Shown here: piece by piece, positions 24,348 to 35,931 of the stretch
Position numbering within the stretch: position 1 is the stretch's first letter
Layout of the letters: each line of letters begins with the position of its first letter
NCBI RefSeq assembly: GCF_918797505.1
Contig: NC_092793.1
Coordinates: forward strand, 62,001 to 126,000
Reading direction: 5' to 3'
DNA from: Bemisia tabaci
Lineage: Eukaryota; Arthropoda; Insecta; Hemiptera; Aleyrodidae
Length of the DNA stretch: 64,000 nt
The notes under the pieces: model-generated
What the model saw: the letters and a program-made list of their open reading frames with translations, nothing else
What the model was told of the DNA's origin: nothing
Database searches by the model: none
Program-made: the position numbers and the translations under genes

Positions 24348-24933
24348 TGGTGGAAAGGCGCCTCAATTGAACCACGTGATTCATATCGATCCAGGTAAGT
24401 CTCTCGGTGTTTCACCGTTAGTATTCCTTTTTAACGAGTCTTTTCGCTCTATTTTTTTTTTTTTTTTTTACTTTCTTTTTTTCTGAATTCATGAAAGTTT
24501 GTCTTTTTTTTCTTCTTCTTCTTTCTTTTCCTCAATTCTTACGAGTAAAGGGAAATATCGCGACAATTGTTTTTCCTCTTTCTCTTAATTTTTTTTCTTT
24601 TCTTGTGTTTTTTTTAAAAAAAATTTTTTTTTCCTCCCTCTTCTTTATAACTATAATTTCATTTCTATCCTTCAATTTTAAGGTATTTTATACCTAACAT
24701 CAGCTTTTTCCTATTATTCCGGCTGATTGTATGCTGGTCTACATAATTTTTACTCGCATCAGTGGATTCGCAGGTTTTGAGAGTCACTAGTGAGGAAAAG
24801 TATATCGAGAAAATTGTCGTTTTTTGTTTTTTTTTGTTTTTTTGGTTGTTGTTCTCTTCCTATTATTAAAGTGAATTTTTCTTTTCCATAAAACGTTTTG
24901 TACCCAGACCCAAAACGAAGTACAATGAACTAA
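24348..24933 (+). other. Untranslated leader of the LTR retroelement
   Basis: Very T-rich leader with homopolymer runs (24,450-24,660), ending a few bases before the gag ATG at 24,934. No coding feature is seen. Confidence 0.7.
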
Positions 24934-26652
24934 ATGAAGTTCAAGATTAACGGTGAAGATATCACGCTATCTGATAAAGAGGCTTTAAGTATTCTGATTC
25001 TAACAACTCCTGCGTTATTCAAGAAAAACGGTAAATATTCAGAGGCGCAAATTAAGTCAGCCATTTTAAAAGTTGATAAGGAAGACCTTAAAGAATGTAT
25101 TCTTTCCAAAAGGGGTTTAGACTCAACAAGTAAAATAGAAATTTTAGAAGAAAGTGAGGCAGACACAGAGAGCCCCGCAATAACTGAAAATAAAAAACGG
25201 TTGGTAAATCCGAGCACAGGCAGAACTAAATATATAAACCCCAAACCAGTCGAGTGGGAGAGGGACGAGAAAGGAAGAATTAAAAATATTAGCGGCGGGA
25301 ACTTTGTAAGCCTCAAGCGTGAAATAGAAAGTAGAGGACACTTGTACAATTTTAATTCCATCGAGGAAGGGAGAAGATACTTAAGAAAATTAGAAAACGA
25401 AAAATTCGCAGAGGAAAAATTGTATGAATCTGTAGAATCAGGATACTTAACGCCAAAAAGAGGAAGGCATTCTGAAAAATAACAAAATATAAAGGATAAG
25501 GAAGATTATCAGTCTGAGTCATCGGCCTTTACCCCAGCAGGTACGTCCATAAGTGATAAGTGGCAAGAGTTTACAAGGGACCAAGACCTGTGTTACGAGT
25601 TGGTCTCTACAAATTCAGAGGATATCAATTTATCCTTACCGGACACTCACAGAAGAGTAGAAAGTTTCGACTGGACTGGTTCAGAACTAAATTTATTCTT
25701 TGCAGAACAGGAGCAGCTCCAAGGGGTAAATATGGCCGCCGAGAATTTGGTGGTAGCACTCCAAGGGGTCTTGAACCCTGATGTGGCGAAATCCAAAATT
25801 TTCACAGGGGAGGAAAACACTGATGTCCGAAAATTCTTGGAGGAATACGAGGAATATATGGTCAGCAGAAATAAAGGAGATGATGCAAATAAGAAAACTG
25901 GCCTAAAGAACTTTTTGGGTGGGATGGCAAAAACATTTTATCAGAATGAAGAGGAAGCTTTTCAGGGTCTGGAAAATTTCGCAGGTTATAAGAAAAAACT
26001 GGTGGAAGAATTTGACAGGGGAAACGGTGACATGGAGTCATTCCTGAATAGAATCCAGGGAACTAACGAAAATCCATTCAAATTTGTGGGAGATAAACGT
26101 AAATTGGCATTCCGCGCTAAATTTGATCCAAATAGTAAGGACGTAATTAAAGCAGTTATTCGGGGTCTCAAAAAGGAAATCGTGGACAAAATTTATATGG
26201 CAAATAACAACACGTACGTCGATTTGAAGGAAAACATTCAACGGGCAATTTTAAGAATCAATGAGGAGAAATTAACTATACTGAGTGAAGCAAGTACCAT
26301 TAATCTGGTGTCAAATTCTGCGAGGGAAACCCACAATAGTGTAGAAAGCCGGCTTAGTAATTTGGAAAAGAATTTCAAAGCTTGGGAAAATAATTTCAAC
26401 GCTTGGGGAAGTCGAATGGAGTCTCTAATATGTAATTATAATATGAGTCACCAAGGACAGAATTCCCAGGCACCCCAGAACAATTTCCAGAATTTCGGAC
26501 AGGACCCAAGACTCTTTAACCCCTATGTCCGTAGATGTTATGAATGCAACGAGCCTATTCATTTACGCAATCGGTGCCCCCGTCTTTTCGGCCAACAAAT
26601 GTCCCAACAGCCGTTAAAAAACGCGAATATTCCCGACCAAGGGAAATTTTAG
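24934..26652 (+). pseudogene. gag of the LTR retroelement, one in-frame stop
   Basis: Starts at ATG 24,934; the frame is interrupted by TAA at 25,480-25,482 but continues in the same frame to 26,652. A lysine/glutamate-rich first part is followed by a helical capsid-like region (FLEEYEEYM near 25,835) and a CCHC zinc knuckle (C-x2-C-x4-H-x4-C) at about 26,535-26,576, the nucleic-acid-binding end of Gag. Gag normally assembles the intracellular particle. Its 3' end overlaps the pol frame by 109 bases. Confidence 0.75.
26616..26622 (+). promoter_or_regulatory. Candidate -1 ribosomal frameshift heptamer
   Basis: A AAA AAC lies in the gag frame with the phase required for simultaneous slippage (codons AAA AAC), and moving one base back enters the open pol frame. 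The gag stop follows 28 bases later. The same heptamer serves in known retroviral gag-pro shifts. No pseudoknot was verified. Confidence 0.65.
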
Positions 26653-28201
26653 GTCGGGAAAACGAGACGGAAGCCTCGATAAAAAAGGCAGTATCAGCAA
26701 CTTCTTCCCAGCAGGTGAACGGGATTGAAAAGGGCAACACCAATAAAAAGCAAGTTTCCTTTTACACTGATTACACTGGCAAGTCAATTCCCCCAGATTT
26801 ACGACAGGCCTTGGGTCTGGAGGAGTATCGTGTGGATTGTACGTGGGAACTCGATTTGAAAATTCAGGATATCATCAGTACTATGAAGACGGATCAGTCA
26901 ATTGGGAACCTGGGCGAGGTTGTTATAATCATGGCAGGGGCAAACAACTGCACAGATAACATTCTCGATCTCTACAAAAACGTGGATTTTGACTTTTTGA
27001 ATAAACTAGGAGAGTCTCACCTAGTACTCCTGTTAGGAGTACCCAAACAAGAAAAGGCTCAAGCCGAAAAAATTGCGAGGCTAAACGGATGGATACAGGA
27101 AGGTGCGAATGGATACAGGAACATAAGGTATCTACCACTATCTGGGTTCACGAAGGAGGACTGGATTCCGAAAAGTAAAGCTCAGCATTGCAGTATGCTA
27201 AAAGAGGAAGCACGGGGAAAATTGGTGAACATTTTGAAGGCGAAAATTGATGAATATTTTTCGGCCCGGCTAGGACACATCGAATCGGCGCACTCAAAAC
27301 CAGACATGGTAGGTATAAATAGTGTCAGGAAATTGCCACCGGGGAATAAATTATCGGTTCCTGGCGAAATAAGAGGGAAAAAGGTAGAAATTATTATTGA
27401 CACGGGCGCTGACGTATCAGGAGTCTCGGAGGAATTTACGGAGAACATTGATGAGGGAGAAGCCAAATTTTTGAGAAACGCGGATGGCTCCAAATTGAAC
27501 GTTCTAGGTTCAGCAATGGTGCAAATTGAACTGGATAACGGGAAAAAAATGGAGGAGAACGTTCAAGTCTTCAAACAAATCCCTGGAAAAGTTATTCTAG
27601 GGATGCCATCAATTAACAAATTCGGACTGAAGAATATTTTACCGAAAGAAAGATTGGATCAACTCGTGGAGGGGGAAGAAAGTTCAACAGAAAATTGGCA
27701 ACGGGACTGGAACAAGGAAAAGTTTGAAATTTACAAAGGAAAATTACAAGATGAAGATTATATTTCAGTAATAAACAGAATCGAAACTTGCAATTTGGAA
27801 GCCAGCGTAGAGGAAAGTTTCTCCATCTTCCAGTGCAAAAATGACGCGAGTGTTTCAGCCGAATTGAACGAGGTCAGAAATGCGGAATTTTCAAGATCAC
27901 AATGCATTGACCGTGAAAATGCTGACACGGATACGGAGGATATTGGACGCGCACGGAGCGACGCAGTCTCGAATGGCGAGGAAAAGATAAACAATGGGGC
28001 ATCCGCGGCACACACGGAGAAGGAGACCATTGACATAAACAAAAATTTACCGCCGGAAAATTTTTTAGAATTACGAGCGCTGCTGGACGAATTCAAGGAT
28101 TTATTTCTTTTCGATGAGATGAATTTCAGAGCGGGACAAGTAAAAATGGAGCCAATTGAATACTCATTTTTGGATCCGGACCCTATTTATGTAAAGCCAT
28201 G
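26623..28201 (+). pseudogene. pol part 1: SGNH-like segment and aspartic protease
   Basis: The frame is open from about 26,544 and ends at TGA 28,199-28,201. At 26,760-27,270 lies a segment patterned like an SGNH/GDSL hydrolase: a beta-strand with YTDYTGK where GDS would be, then V-V-I-I-M-A-G-A-N-N (block III GxND-like), V-L-L-L-G-V-P, a L-N-x-W-I helix and a late His (Q-H-C-S-M-L). The nucleophile serine position is not clearly present. Next comes a retroviral-type aspartic protease with the D-T-G-A-D motif at 27,399-27,413 and a hydrophobic V-I-L-G-M-P segment. The C-terminal part is acidic and leads toward RT. The SGNH assignment is from pattern only. Confidence 0.65.
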
Positions 28202-28227
28202 AAAACTATTGGGGGAGGACAGAGATT

Positions 28228-30195
28228 TTGTGCGTGAAGAGACTCAAAAAAATGCTTCACTGGGGAGTTATAGAGCACTCCAGATCCCCTTACTCAAGTC
28301 CAATTGTGGTGGCACGAAATAAGGAAAAAAAGCGCCTGTGTAATGACTTTTCGATTCTGAATGAAAGGATAAAAATGGAACGATACCAGCTCCCAAGAAT
28401 TCAAGAATTATTGGATGTTTGTCGCTCAAAAAAGTATTTCGCAAAAATTGATTTTGTCCGGGCTTTTTGGCAGTTAAAACTGGCAGAGGAAAAAAGCAGG
28501 GAAGCCACGGCGTTCAGCTGCCCCCATGGCCATTTTTGTTACCCAGTTTTAAGTTTTGGCATTAAAACTCATCCTAGCATTTTTCAAAGATGCACAGACT
28601 GTGTTTTGTCGGACCATAAAACAGCCTGCAATTTTATTGATTACATCCTGGTTTTCGAGGAAACATGGCAGGCATTCTTAGCGGCATTACAAGAAGTGTT
28701 CTGGAGATTGCGGGAATGGGGCTTCACGTTGGGTCCGAAAAAATCATGTTTTGGTTATCAGCAGGTCTCTCTCTCCGGATTTGAGGCAGGAATCCAGGGG
28801 CTCAGGAACGATCCCAAAAGAATCACGGCTATCACCACCTTACCTCCTTCAAATACTGTGAAAAGGTGCAGATCCTTGTTGGGAGCTTTGAATTTTCTCA
28901 GACATTTCATTCCGAATTTGGCTGAACTCACAAGACCGTTTATTGACGCCATTAAAGAGAAGCCGTTTCGATCGACGTGGCAGTGTCAAGAAAATTTTGG
29001 AAAAGTAAAAGACATACTATGTAAGGACCCCGTGCTGGTCCCATTTGATGGAACAAAGAGGTTATTCGTCTGCACCGACGCATCTACTGTGGGAACTGCA
29101 GGCGCACTTTTGCAAAAAGATGAAAGAGGTTTCTTCAGAGTTATTGGATACACGTCAAAATTACTATCACCCAACGAGAAAATGTGGTTCTCCAAGGACA
29201 TTGAGTTGTTAAGCGTTGCCCGATGTCTCGACGAGTTCCGAGAATTTTGTTTCAATCATGACGTCACAGTAATTTCAGACAACATAGCTTTGAAGTTTTT
29301 CTCAAAGGTAAAAAATGCAACTTTAAGATTGCAAAGACTGGCGTTACGAATTGAGGAGTATAACATTAAGGTGGAGTTTATTAAAGAAAAAATGAATACG
29401 CTTGCTGATTATTTATCGAGGAATATCGCGAATATGGACGAAAAAGGTGTTTTAAGGAAAGAAGAAGAAGAGGAAAGGCAAGAAGAATTGATGATAAGGA
29501 GCATTGTATCTGAGGACGTAAATGCATTTCAGGATCTAAAACTGCGGCAGAGTAAGGACGATTTCTGCAGAGACATGATGGCCGCACTAAAGCAAGATGA
29601 GGAAAACGACTTTCCTCAAGAAGAAAAGGACAAATTAAGAAGATTATCAAGGCAATTTGAAATGGTACATGGTATTTTATGCAAAAAAACATTCATCAAC
29701 AACAAGGCTGGAACTGTGGTGGTTCTACCAGTGTGCTTGATACCCAAGGTGCTACACTCTTACCACTCAGCCGTAGTAGGGGGAGGACATTGCGGTAAGA
29801 CGAGATTAGCCGCTCGAATACGGGAAAAGTATTACGTTCAAGATGTACAAAGAATTTGCGCGGATTTTGTGAAGACGTGTAAGCAGTGTCAGAAAAACAA
29901 GGGAACTTCAGAGAAAAAGGTGACGGCAATGAAATCTATTGAAATCCCTCCCGGTCCTTTGGAGTGTTTAAATTTAGATACGTCTGGTAAGTATTGCAAA
30001 AGTATAACGAATAAATACTACATTGTGTCGTTAGTGGACTATTTTTCTCGATATATTGTCTCAGTGCCGGTGAACTCTATTGATGCGAAGTCAATTGCTG
30101 ATGTGATTTTTGAGTTTATTTGTAAATTTTCGTGCCCTAGAGTGATTCGTTGCGATCAAGCGGCGACGTTTTCAGCTGATCAAAGAACTTACTGA
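28228..30195 (+). pseudogene. pol part 2: reverse transcriptase, RNase H, integrase start
   Basis: Different frame from part 1, so an indel lies near 28,245. RT landmarks are present: G-V-I-E-H-S-R-S-P-Y-S-S-P and the first catalytic Asp at 28,450. The active-site box reads F-I-D-Y at 28,633-28,644 where Y-x-D-D is expected, so the second catalytic Asp is lost. RNase H follows (T-D-A-S near 29,075; D-Y-L-S end), then the integrase HHCC zinc region (29,747-29,900) and DDE core with D-T-S-G and C-D-Q-A. The frame is lost before the glutamate at about 30,190. Enzyme would copy RNA to DNA, but RT is predicted inactive. Confidence 0.8.
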
Positions 30196-30199
30196 CAGA

Positions 30200-30785
30200 T
30201 TGGGCGTAGAGATGAAATTTTCTGTCAGTTATATTCATATCACAAATGGATTGGTGGAAAGATCTTTCAGGACTTTGGTAGGTATAATAAATTGTTATCC
30301 CGAGAAAAGTAACAGTAAGGACTGGTGTCGCTTGGTAGGTCCTGCTTGTTACGCTTATAATGCAACCCCACACGTAGGTCTCGGAGTTTCACCGATGGAA
30401 GCACTTTTTGGAGTGAAACCAAGGCTGATGATCGACGTACCACTGTTTCCAACTCCTTCACAGCCTTTGGAAGTACAGGACCGGTTGAGATGGTTGGAAG
30501 AGGTGAGAATCATTTTAAAAAAGAATTTGGAGAAAAGTCAGGTGACTCAAGCAAATAATTTTGCAAAAAGGCATCGGATAATCACTTTTGAGCCGGGGGA
30601 GAAGGTCCTCATACGATCCTGCAAAAAAAGTGGGGGTAACGGAGAAAATGAGGAAAAAGTGGGAAAAGGAGGGGGTGGTTGAAGCAAAAATAAACGACGG
30701 ACTTTACATGGTAAGGTCAAACGGTGTTTCCCAACAGTTCCAGATCGACCGGCTGAAGAAATTCTACGAAGGAGGCAAAGAATAG
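30200..30785 (+). pseudogene. pol part 3: integrase C-terminal half, frameshifted
   Basis: First frame 30,200-30,682 holds the T-N-G-L-V-E-R-S-F motif with the third DDE acid and a helix-rich region, then breaks near 30,632; a second frame (to 30,785) continues with a R-x-K-K-F-Y-E-G-G end. Split frames show at least two indels relative to an intact integrase. Confidence 0.7.
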
Positions 30786-31222
30786 AGAATCTTGAAGCTA
30801 AAAAAAAAAAAAAAAGATTTGGCGTTAAAAGAAATTTTTCAGAAGATTTGAAAATTACTTATAGTTTTATTTCTTCTTATTCTCTGGTCGTAGGAATTTT
30901 TGTGTTCCTATGAAACGTTGTAAAATGCATGGATATTAGGATATAAGGTCTAATATATTATATGAGAATAAGGTTAGATGGTTGTAAATATCAGTTCGTT
31001 TACCTAATTCGTAAGTGTTTAAGAAAAAAATTTTCGGCTAAAATTCCGTCTGTATGCACAACTAAACTGCGGCAATTCCGCTTACGAAGAGAAAAATAAT
31101 AAATAAACATACACATATAAAAATATAAAATATAATAAAAAGAGGAAAAAAACAAGCTGGTAGTCTAGGAGGGCCATGTTGGGTGTTTCGACGTGTAAAT
31201 TGTTTTGTTCTGATGTTTCACT

Positions 31223-32934
31223 ATGAAATTTTTAGCGTTGATGTTATTGACCGGCGTCTGCGGCTCGACATTAGCCGAGGTGAAGATAGAAGAACTGTCA
31301 ACAGACGTGCTGTTTGAAAAACTTGGAGGAGTGGTGTACACAGCAAATTCGTATTCTGCGGTCATCAGATTCAATTTGAGCTTGCTGCGGGAGCAGGATT
31401 TGAAACTTGAAGAAGATTTCAGGGTCTTAACATCATGATTAGAAGGAGAGTCGGCAGCGAATCAGATGCTGTCCTCTTTCGTTGTGAGTTTAAGGAAATT
31501 GCACAAAGAACTCTCGGAGTTCGAGGAGCAGACGGATTCGCTTTTCGATTTGCTGCCATCAAAGAGAGCAGGGAAAAGGGGACTCTGCGACGGACTCGGG
31601 AAGCCGCTTTCTTGCGTTACGGGAGTGGTGGACCGAGACGAAGCGGACGAATTACAAGCGAATATTCAAGAAATGGAGGCAAAGGAAGGTGATTTGAAGT
31701 TAGAAGTATCCGCAAATAAGCTAATGGTGAAGAATATACTGGAACAAGCGGTAAACAACACGGAGGTAACGGGATCAATGGCTAGGAAGTTGTTTGTATC
31801 GGACAACTCGATAGCCGAATTGAAAGAATGGTCAGCTGTAGAAACGAAATTAAGAGCTTTGAACTTTTGGGTGCAAAAGATCAAGATGGACAGAGGAGAA
31901 CTGAGGTTGGGATTGGAAAATGCATTAAATAAAAGGTTGAGCCCTGAATCACTCGCACCCAAAAAACTCAAGACAGTTTTGGAAGCAATTGAGGCCTCAA
32001 TACCTAAACGATTTGAATTAATCACGGATAAGGAAGGATTAGAGGAGTTTTATGCTGTAGTTCAGGTAATGGTCAAAAAAATGGGGGAGATTCTGGTGGT
32101 AACACTGGAAATCCCTCTGAAGAAGGTTGGCCTAGACTTAGAACTGGTTGGGTTGCATGCGATTCCGATCTATTCCCCGGAAATTTTACATTTCGTTCAG
32201 GTAAAAGTGGAAGGTTACATAATAATTTCGAGAGACTTTAAGTATTTCACTCTCCTGAGTGAAATAAGGTCCAGGAGTGTAGGAGGAGCCGGGACACCTG
32301 GCTGTGCGAGGTTTCGGAACCATTGATGGAAGGCACGGACCAGGATTGTGAGTACGCCCTCTGCTGCCATTTGGGGCTCGAGGCATGTGAAAGAACGATA
32401 AGAGCGGAGTCGTCGAATTTTTACCAAAAAATCCTGGGAGACTGGGTATTTTCGGTGAAGAACGAGACGAAAATAAGTATGAATTGTGACGGTGAGTACG
32501 ATTTCAAGTGGTTGAGGGGAGCGGGCGTACTAAAAGGTTCTGGTGGCTGTGAGTTGGGAGGGGACGGACGCCTTATGTTGGGGGGTTCGAGTGTAACGAG
32601 CATGGTTAAGGGTGATTGGTGGACCCCTAGGTCTCCTGAAGGGAGTGAATTAGGTTTGATCTCGGGAAAAGAGAAGGAGGAGATAAGATTGGCGGGAGAG
32701 GAAGGAGACTTGTTGCAGAGGGTTCAAGCCTGCGTTAGAAAAGCGAAAGGTGACATACAACTGAGTACGATCCTGGGAGAGTGGAAAAGCGAGAGGGCGA
32801 GTAGACCGTGGATTACACCTGCGACTCACATGTGGTCGTTATCAGCGGCTATGATGGTATTCTCTGTAGTGGCTCTAGGGGTGGTCGGCAGGTTGTGCTG
32901 CTTTCTGAAGAAAACAGTTGACCTGGACGGCTAA
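31223..32934 (+). pseudogene. env-like gene of the LTR retroelement, broken
   Basis: The ATG at 31,223 is followed by a hydrophobic signal-peptide-like segment (about 18 residues). The same frame is stopped by TGA at 31,436-31,438, then reads on to 32,326. A basic R-A-G-K-R cleavage-like site near 31,570 precedes a G-L-C-D-G-L-G-K-P-L stretch, reminiscent of F-type fusion proteins of errantiviruses and baculoviruses. Coiled-coil-like helices follow. A frame change near 32,270 leads to a Cys-containing region and a C-terminal membrane helix (about 32,830-32,900) with short tail. In intact relatives it is a membrane glycoprotein. Here one stop and one frameshift break it. Confidence 0.65.
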
Positions 32935-33318
32935 TTTTCAGCTACATGTTTTTTTTGTTTTTCTCCTCGCGGTCATCAAGGGGACCTCATGAGGGGTTTA
33001 GCTCTACAGTTTTTCCTCTCTCTTCTTTCCTGATTTTTTATTTATTTTTTTTTTTTCTCTCTGTCGGTTTTGTTCGCGTAGTATAATTGTATGTTTTTTT
33101 TGGCATTACCTTACTTCAGTTCTCATGTTTTTTTTGTCTTTTAATTATTTTCGTTGTACATTCGTTTAGTCATGTTTTGTTCATACTAGTTGTAAATTCC
33201 TTTCAAGTTTTATGATTCTGACAATGAGCATAATTTCTCAACTCTTGAGGGTATCGGAATCTAAGGGAATCAGGTATATTGGAATGACCTTGCAGTCTTT
33301 CTCGCTTTCAATGCGGGC

Positions 33319-33416
33319 TGTTGCGTCACCGTTACCATAGAAATGCAGTTTTTGACCATCTTTCCAGTGTGCATCTGAGTGGTAGCTTGAGTGGATTTTG
33401 ATTGTCCTTGCTTCGT
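33319..33416. repeat. 98-bp direct repeat, copy 1
   Basis: Begins TGTTGCGTCACCGTTACC and ends CCTTGCTTCGT. It is repeated exactly at 35,834-35,931. Confidence 0.9.
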
Positions 33417-33545
33417 CGGTATTTTTTCGGTGAACGAGGACTAACTCCTGTTCGGATCGGTGGATCCAATGGTATCAGGGTTGCCCCCCTGAGCACAAAA
33501 AGGGTTGCATCAGTGAATGACATGCTTGTACTTTGTTATGAAGAT

Positions 33546-33691
33546 GTGTTCGATGCTTAGGGTAATACCTCCCTGAAAAAAGGTGCATCATTCGATGCTA
33601 TGGGTAATACCTCCCTGAAAAAGGTGCATCAATGTTCGATGCTTAGGGTAATACCTCCCTGAAAAAGGTGCATCAATGTTCGATGCTTGAG
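33546..33691. repeat. Tandem repeat, about 44-bp unit
   Basis: Over three copies of TTCGATGCTTAGGGTAATACC with CTCCCTGAAAAAGGTGCATC. Units are nearly identical. Confidence 0.9.
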
Positions 33692-35833
33692 AGGACGGCC
33701 AAGGAAATGGAGAGCGAGTAGTTGTCAGGGTTGCCTCTGATGACATCATTAAGGATTGGATTTTCTGAATCCATGAGTTTACATTAGCACAATAAATGCA
33801 AACATTAATGAGGTTTTGATTTATTTCAGTTTGATATCAAGAGTTTACTTTAAAGAAAAATGGAAGTCGATTCAAATTTGAAGCTTTAATGGGTGATGCG
33901 GAAGCTTACTTGGTGTGAAACTACAGGTATTGGGGTTAATGGCTTGCTATTCCTGATTGCAGTGGATGAGGTACACGTTGAGTTGAGTTTGAATATTCAA
34001 TGGACGGAGAAAGATTCAAATTCTAGGATGAAAAAACAGAAAGAAGTAGTTCCCTAAATCTTCGCCAGGTAAACTAATTTTTCCCCCAAAATATAGCCTG
34101 TATGAAGTTAGTGTGGCAGGAAATGAGGAGGTGTGTTTGCCGGAGGAGCTCTGGCAGGATCGCTGTCGGTGGCGGTTGGGTGTTGCGGAGCACACAGAAG
34201 CGCTGTGAGAGCGAATTTAATTCAGTATGAAGAATCTGTGAGTCCTTGTAATGAACGTAAAGGACAATTTAGTCGTTCAAAAATATTATTAGAGCTGCGC
34301 ATGGAGTAAGTACGGAGATTTGATTATAATATTATTATTGGCAAAAATTGAAAATATTACTAGCTAATGAGTAATCAGTAACGGGAATTTTATACTCAAA
34401 GAGCATGAAAAAGAACAGTTCTCGCCAAAATTCAGGATCGGGTGAAACATTCATACTTTTCGAAATTTGAAATTCATAGTGAATACTTCCTCATGAAAAT
34501 GTCACTATTGTGTCAATCGATGCTCAAGAGGGGAGGTGTGTATGCGGTGCGTTAAACGGTTTTTTTCACTTCCATGAAAAGTCTCAAGTAAATTTGTAAC
34601 AGATAAAATGATGATAGAAGACCTGAGTTAAGATGTGATCCGCTGGTCCATTACATTGCGAACATCTCGTCATCTTGAGTTTGGAGACGTCAAAATTATT
34701 TGACCCGTTAGGTATTACTGGTCAGTTAATAGTGACAGCTAAACTTACCATCCAGGACTTATGGAAGTTAAACTTCACTGGGATGAGTCTGTACCTCGAC
34801 TGATTTTTAAGAGTTGAAGACATTTTATTCTGATAATTCATCCATTTCGGATCTAGAAGTTAAGATTTGCCATGTTGCTGAATGATGTGTAAATTGAGTT
34901 ACAAGGGTTTGCAGATGCTTCAGAGCAGGCACGGTATGCATCTATTTACTTTCAATTAATGCATAAAACGAGATTTAATGTCATCTTTTGATCGCAAATT
35001 CATCAGTTGCACCTCTTCACTCAATATTCATTCCAAGATTGGAACTATGTGCAACTAGGTATAATTTTATCCAGGTTACTGCCTCAACTCGTAACTGCGG
35101 TGTGTTTAGAATTTGTATTAATTGGGCATTTTCATTCTAAAACTGCCTTTAGTTAGATTCATGAACTTCCTTCCGTTGGAAAATGTTGTTGCAAACAGAT
35201 TTGCTGAAATTTAAACACTGAATTTCAATGTATAGTTATGTCATATTGAATCTGATTGTGAGATCCATTCAGCTGGTTCAATTTCGCGGAATTGTTTCTA
35301 GGGGTCAGGTAAAAACCTGAAGATTTCTCTCATATTTATCTGGATAAGTCAGTGACGGTAGAAGAGGCTTTGAAAGAGTGAAAAAAGAATTGTCTATTGT
35401 TTACTGTACCTGATTTGGTTCAAAAATCTCCCTATCAAATAAAAAATTAGGAAACATGATAGTTAATGGTCTAGTTTCAGTATATTTTCGATCTTTATGT
35501 GAAGTGCAGTTGTTGAGCATCGATTGCCACTTCGTCATTTTTTAAGAATTGTAGCTGAATGCCGAATGAATTTTACATTGTAATGAGTCAATATTACGTA
35601 TTAATAGTATCTGAAATAATACTACCTGATAATATATCCTTGGTTGCTGATAACGAAACCGTAATTGTATGTGAGTTTACTCACTTTTAGAAGAATTTGA
35701 ATGAATATAATTTTAATGACACGCTGTGAAATCGCCAAGAAAGAGTTGCGAAGATAGTGATACAAATGGAATAATGTTAGTTCCGGAAACGCAGTTAGGT
35801 TTTGAATCCCTGCAGGATTCAAAGGGGGCGGCA

Positions 35834-35931
35834 TGTTGCGTCACCGTTACCATAGAAATGCAGTTTTTGACCATCTTTCCAGTGTGCATCTGAGTGGTAG
35901 CTTGAGTGGATTTTGATTGTCCTTGCTTCGT
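35834..35931. repeat. 98-bp direct repeat, copy 2
   Basis: Identical to 33,319-33,416. The repeat bounds 2.4 kb of internal sequence, which could be an insertion or a duplication product. Confidence 0.9.

Noticed and set aside
24112..24486. Open frame crossing the 5' LTR end
   Set aside because: The same frame occurs in the 3' LTR and ends in T-rich leader; no domain is seen, so it is a chance open frame.
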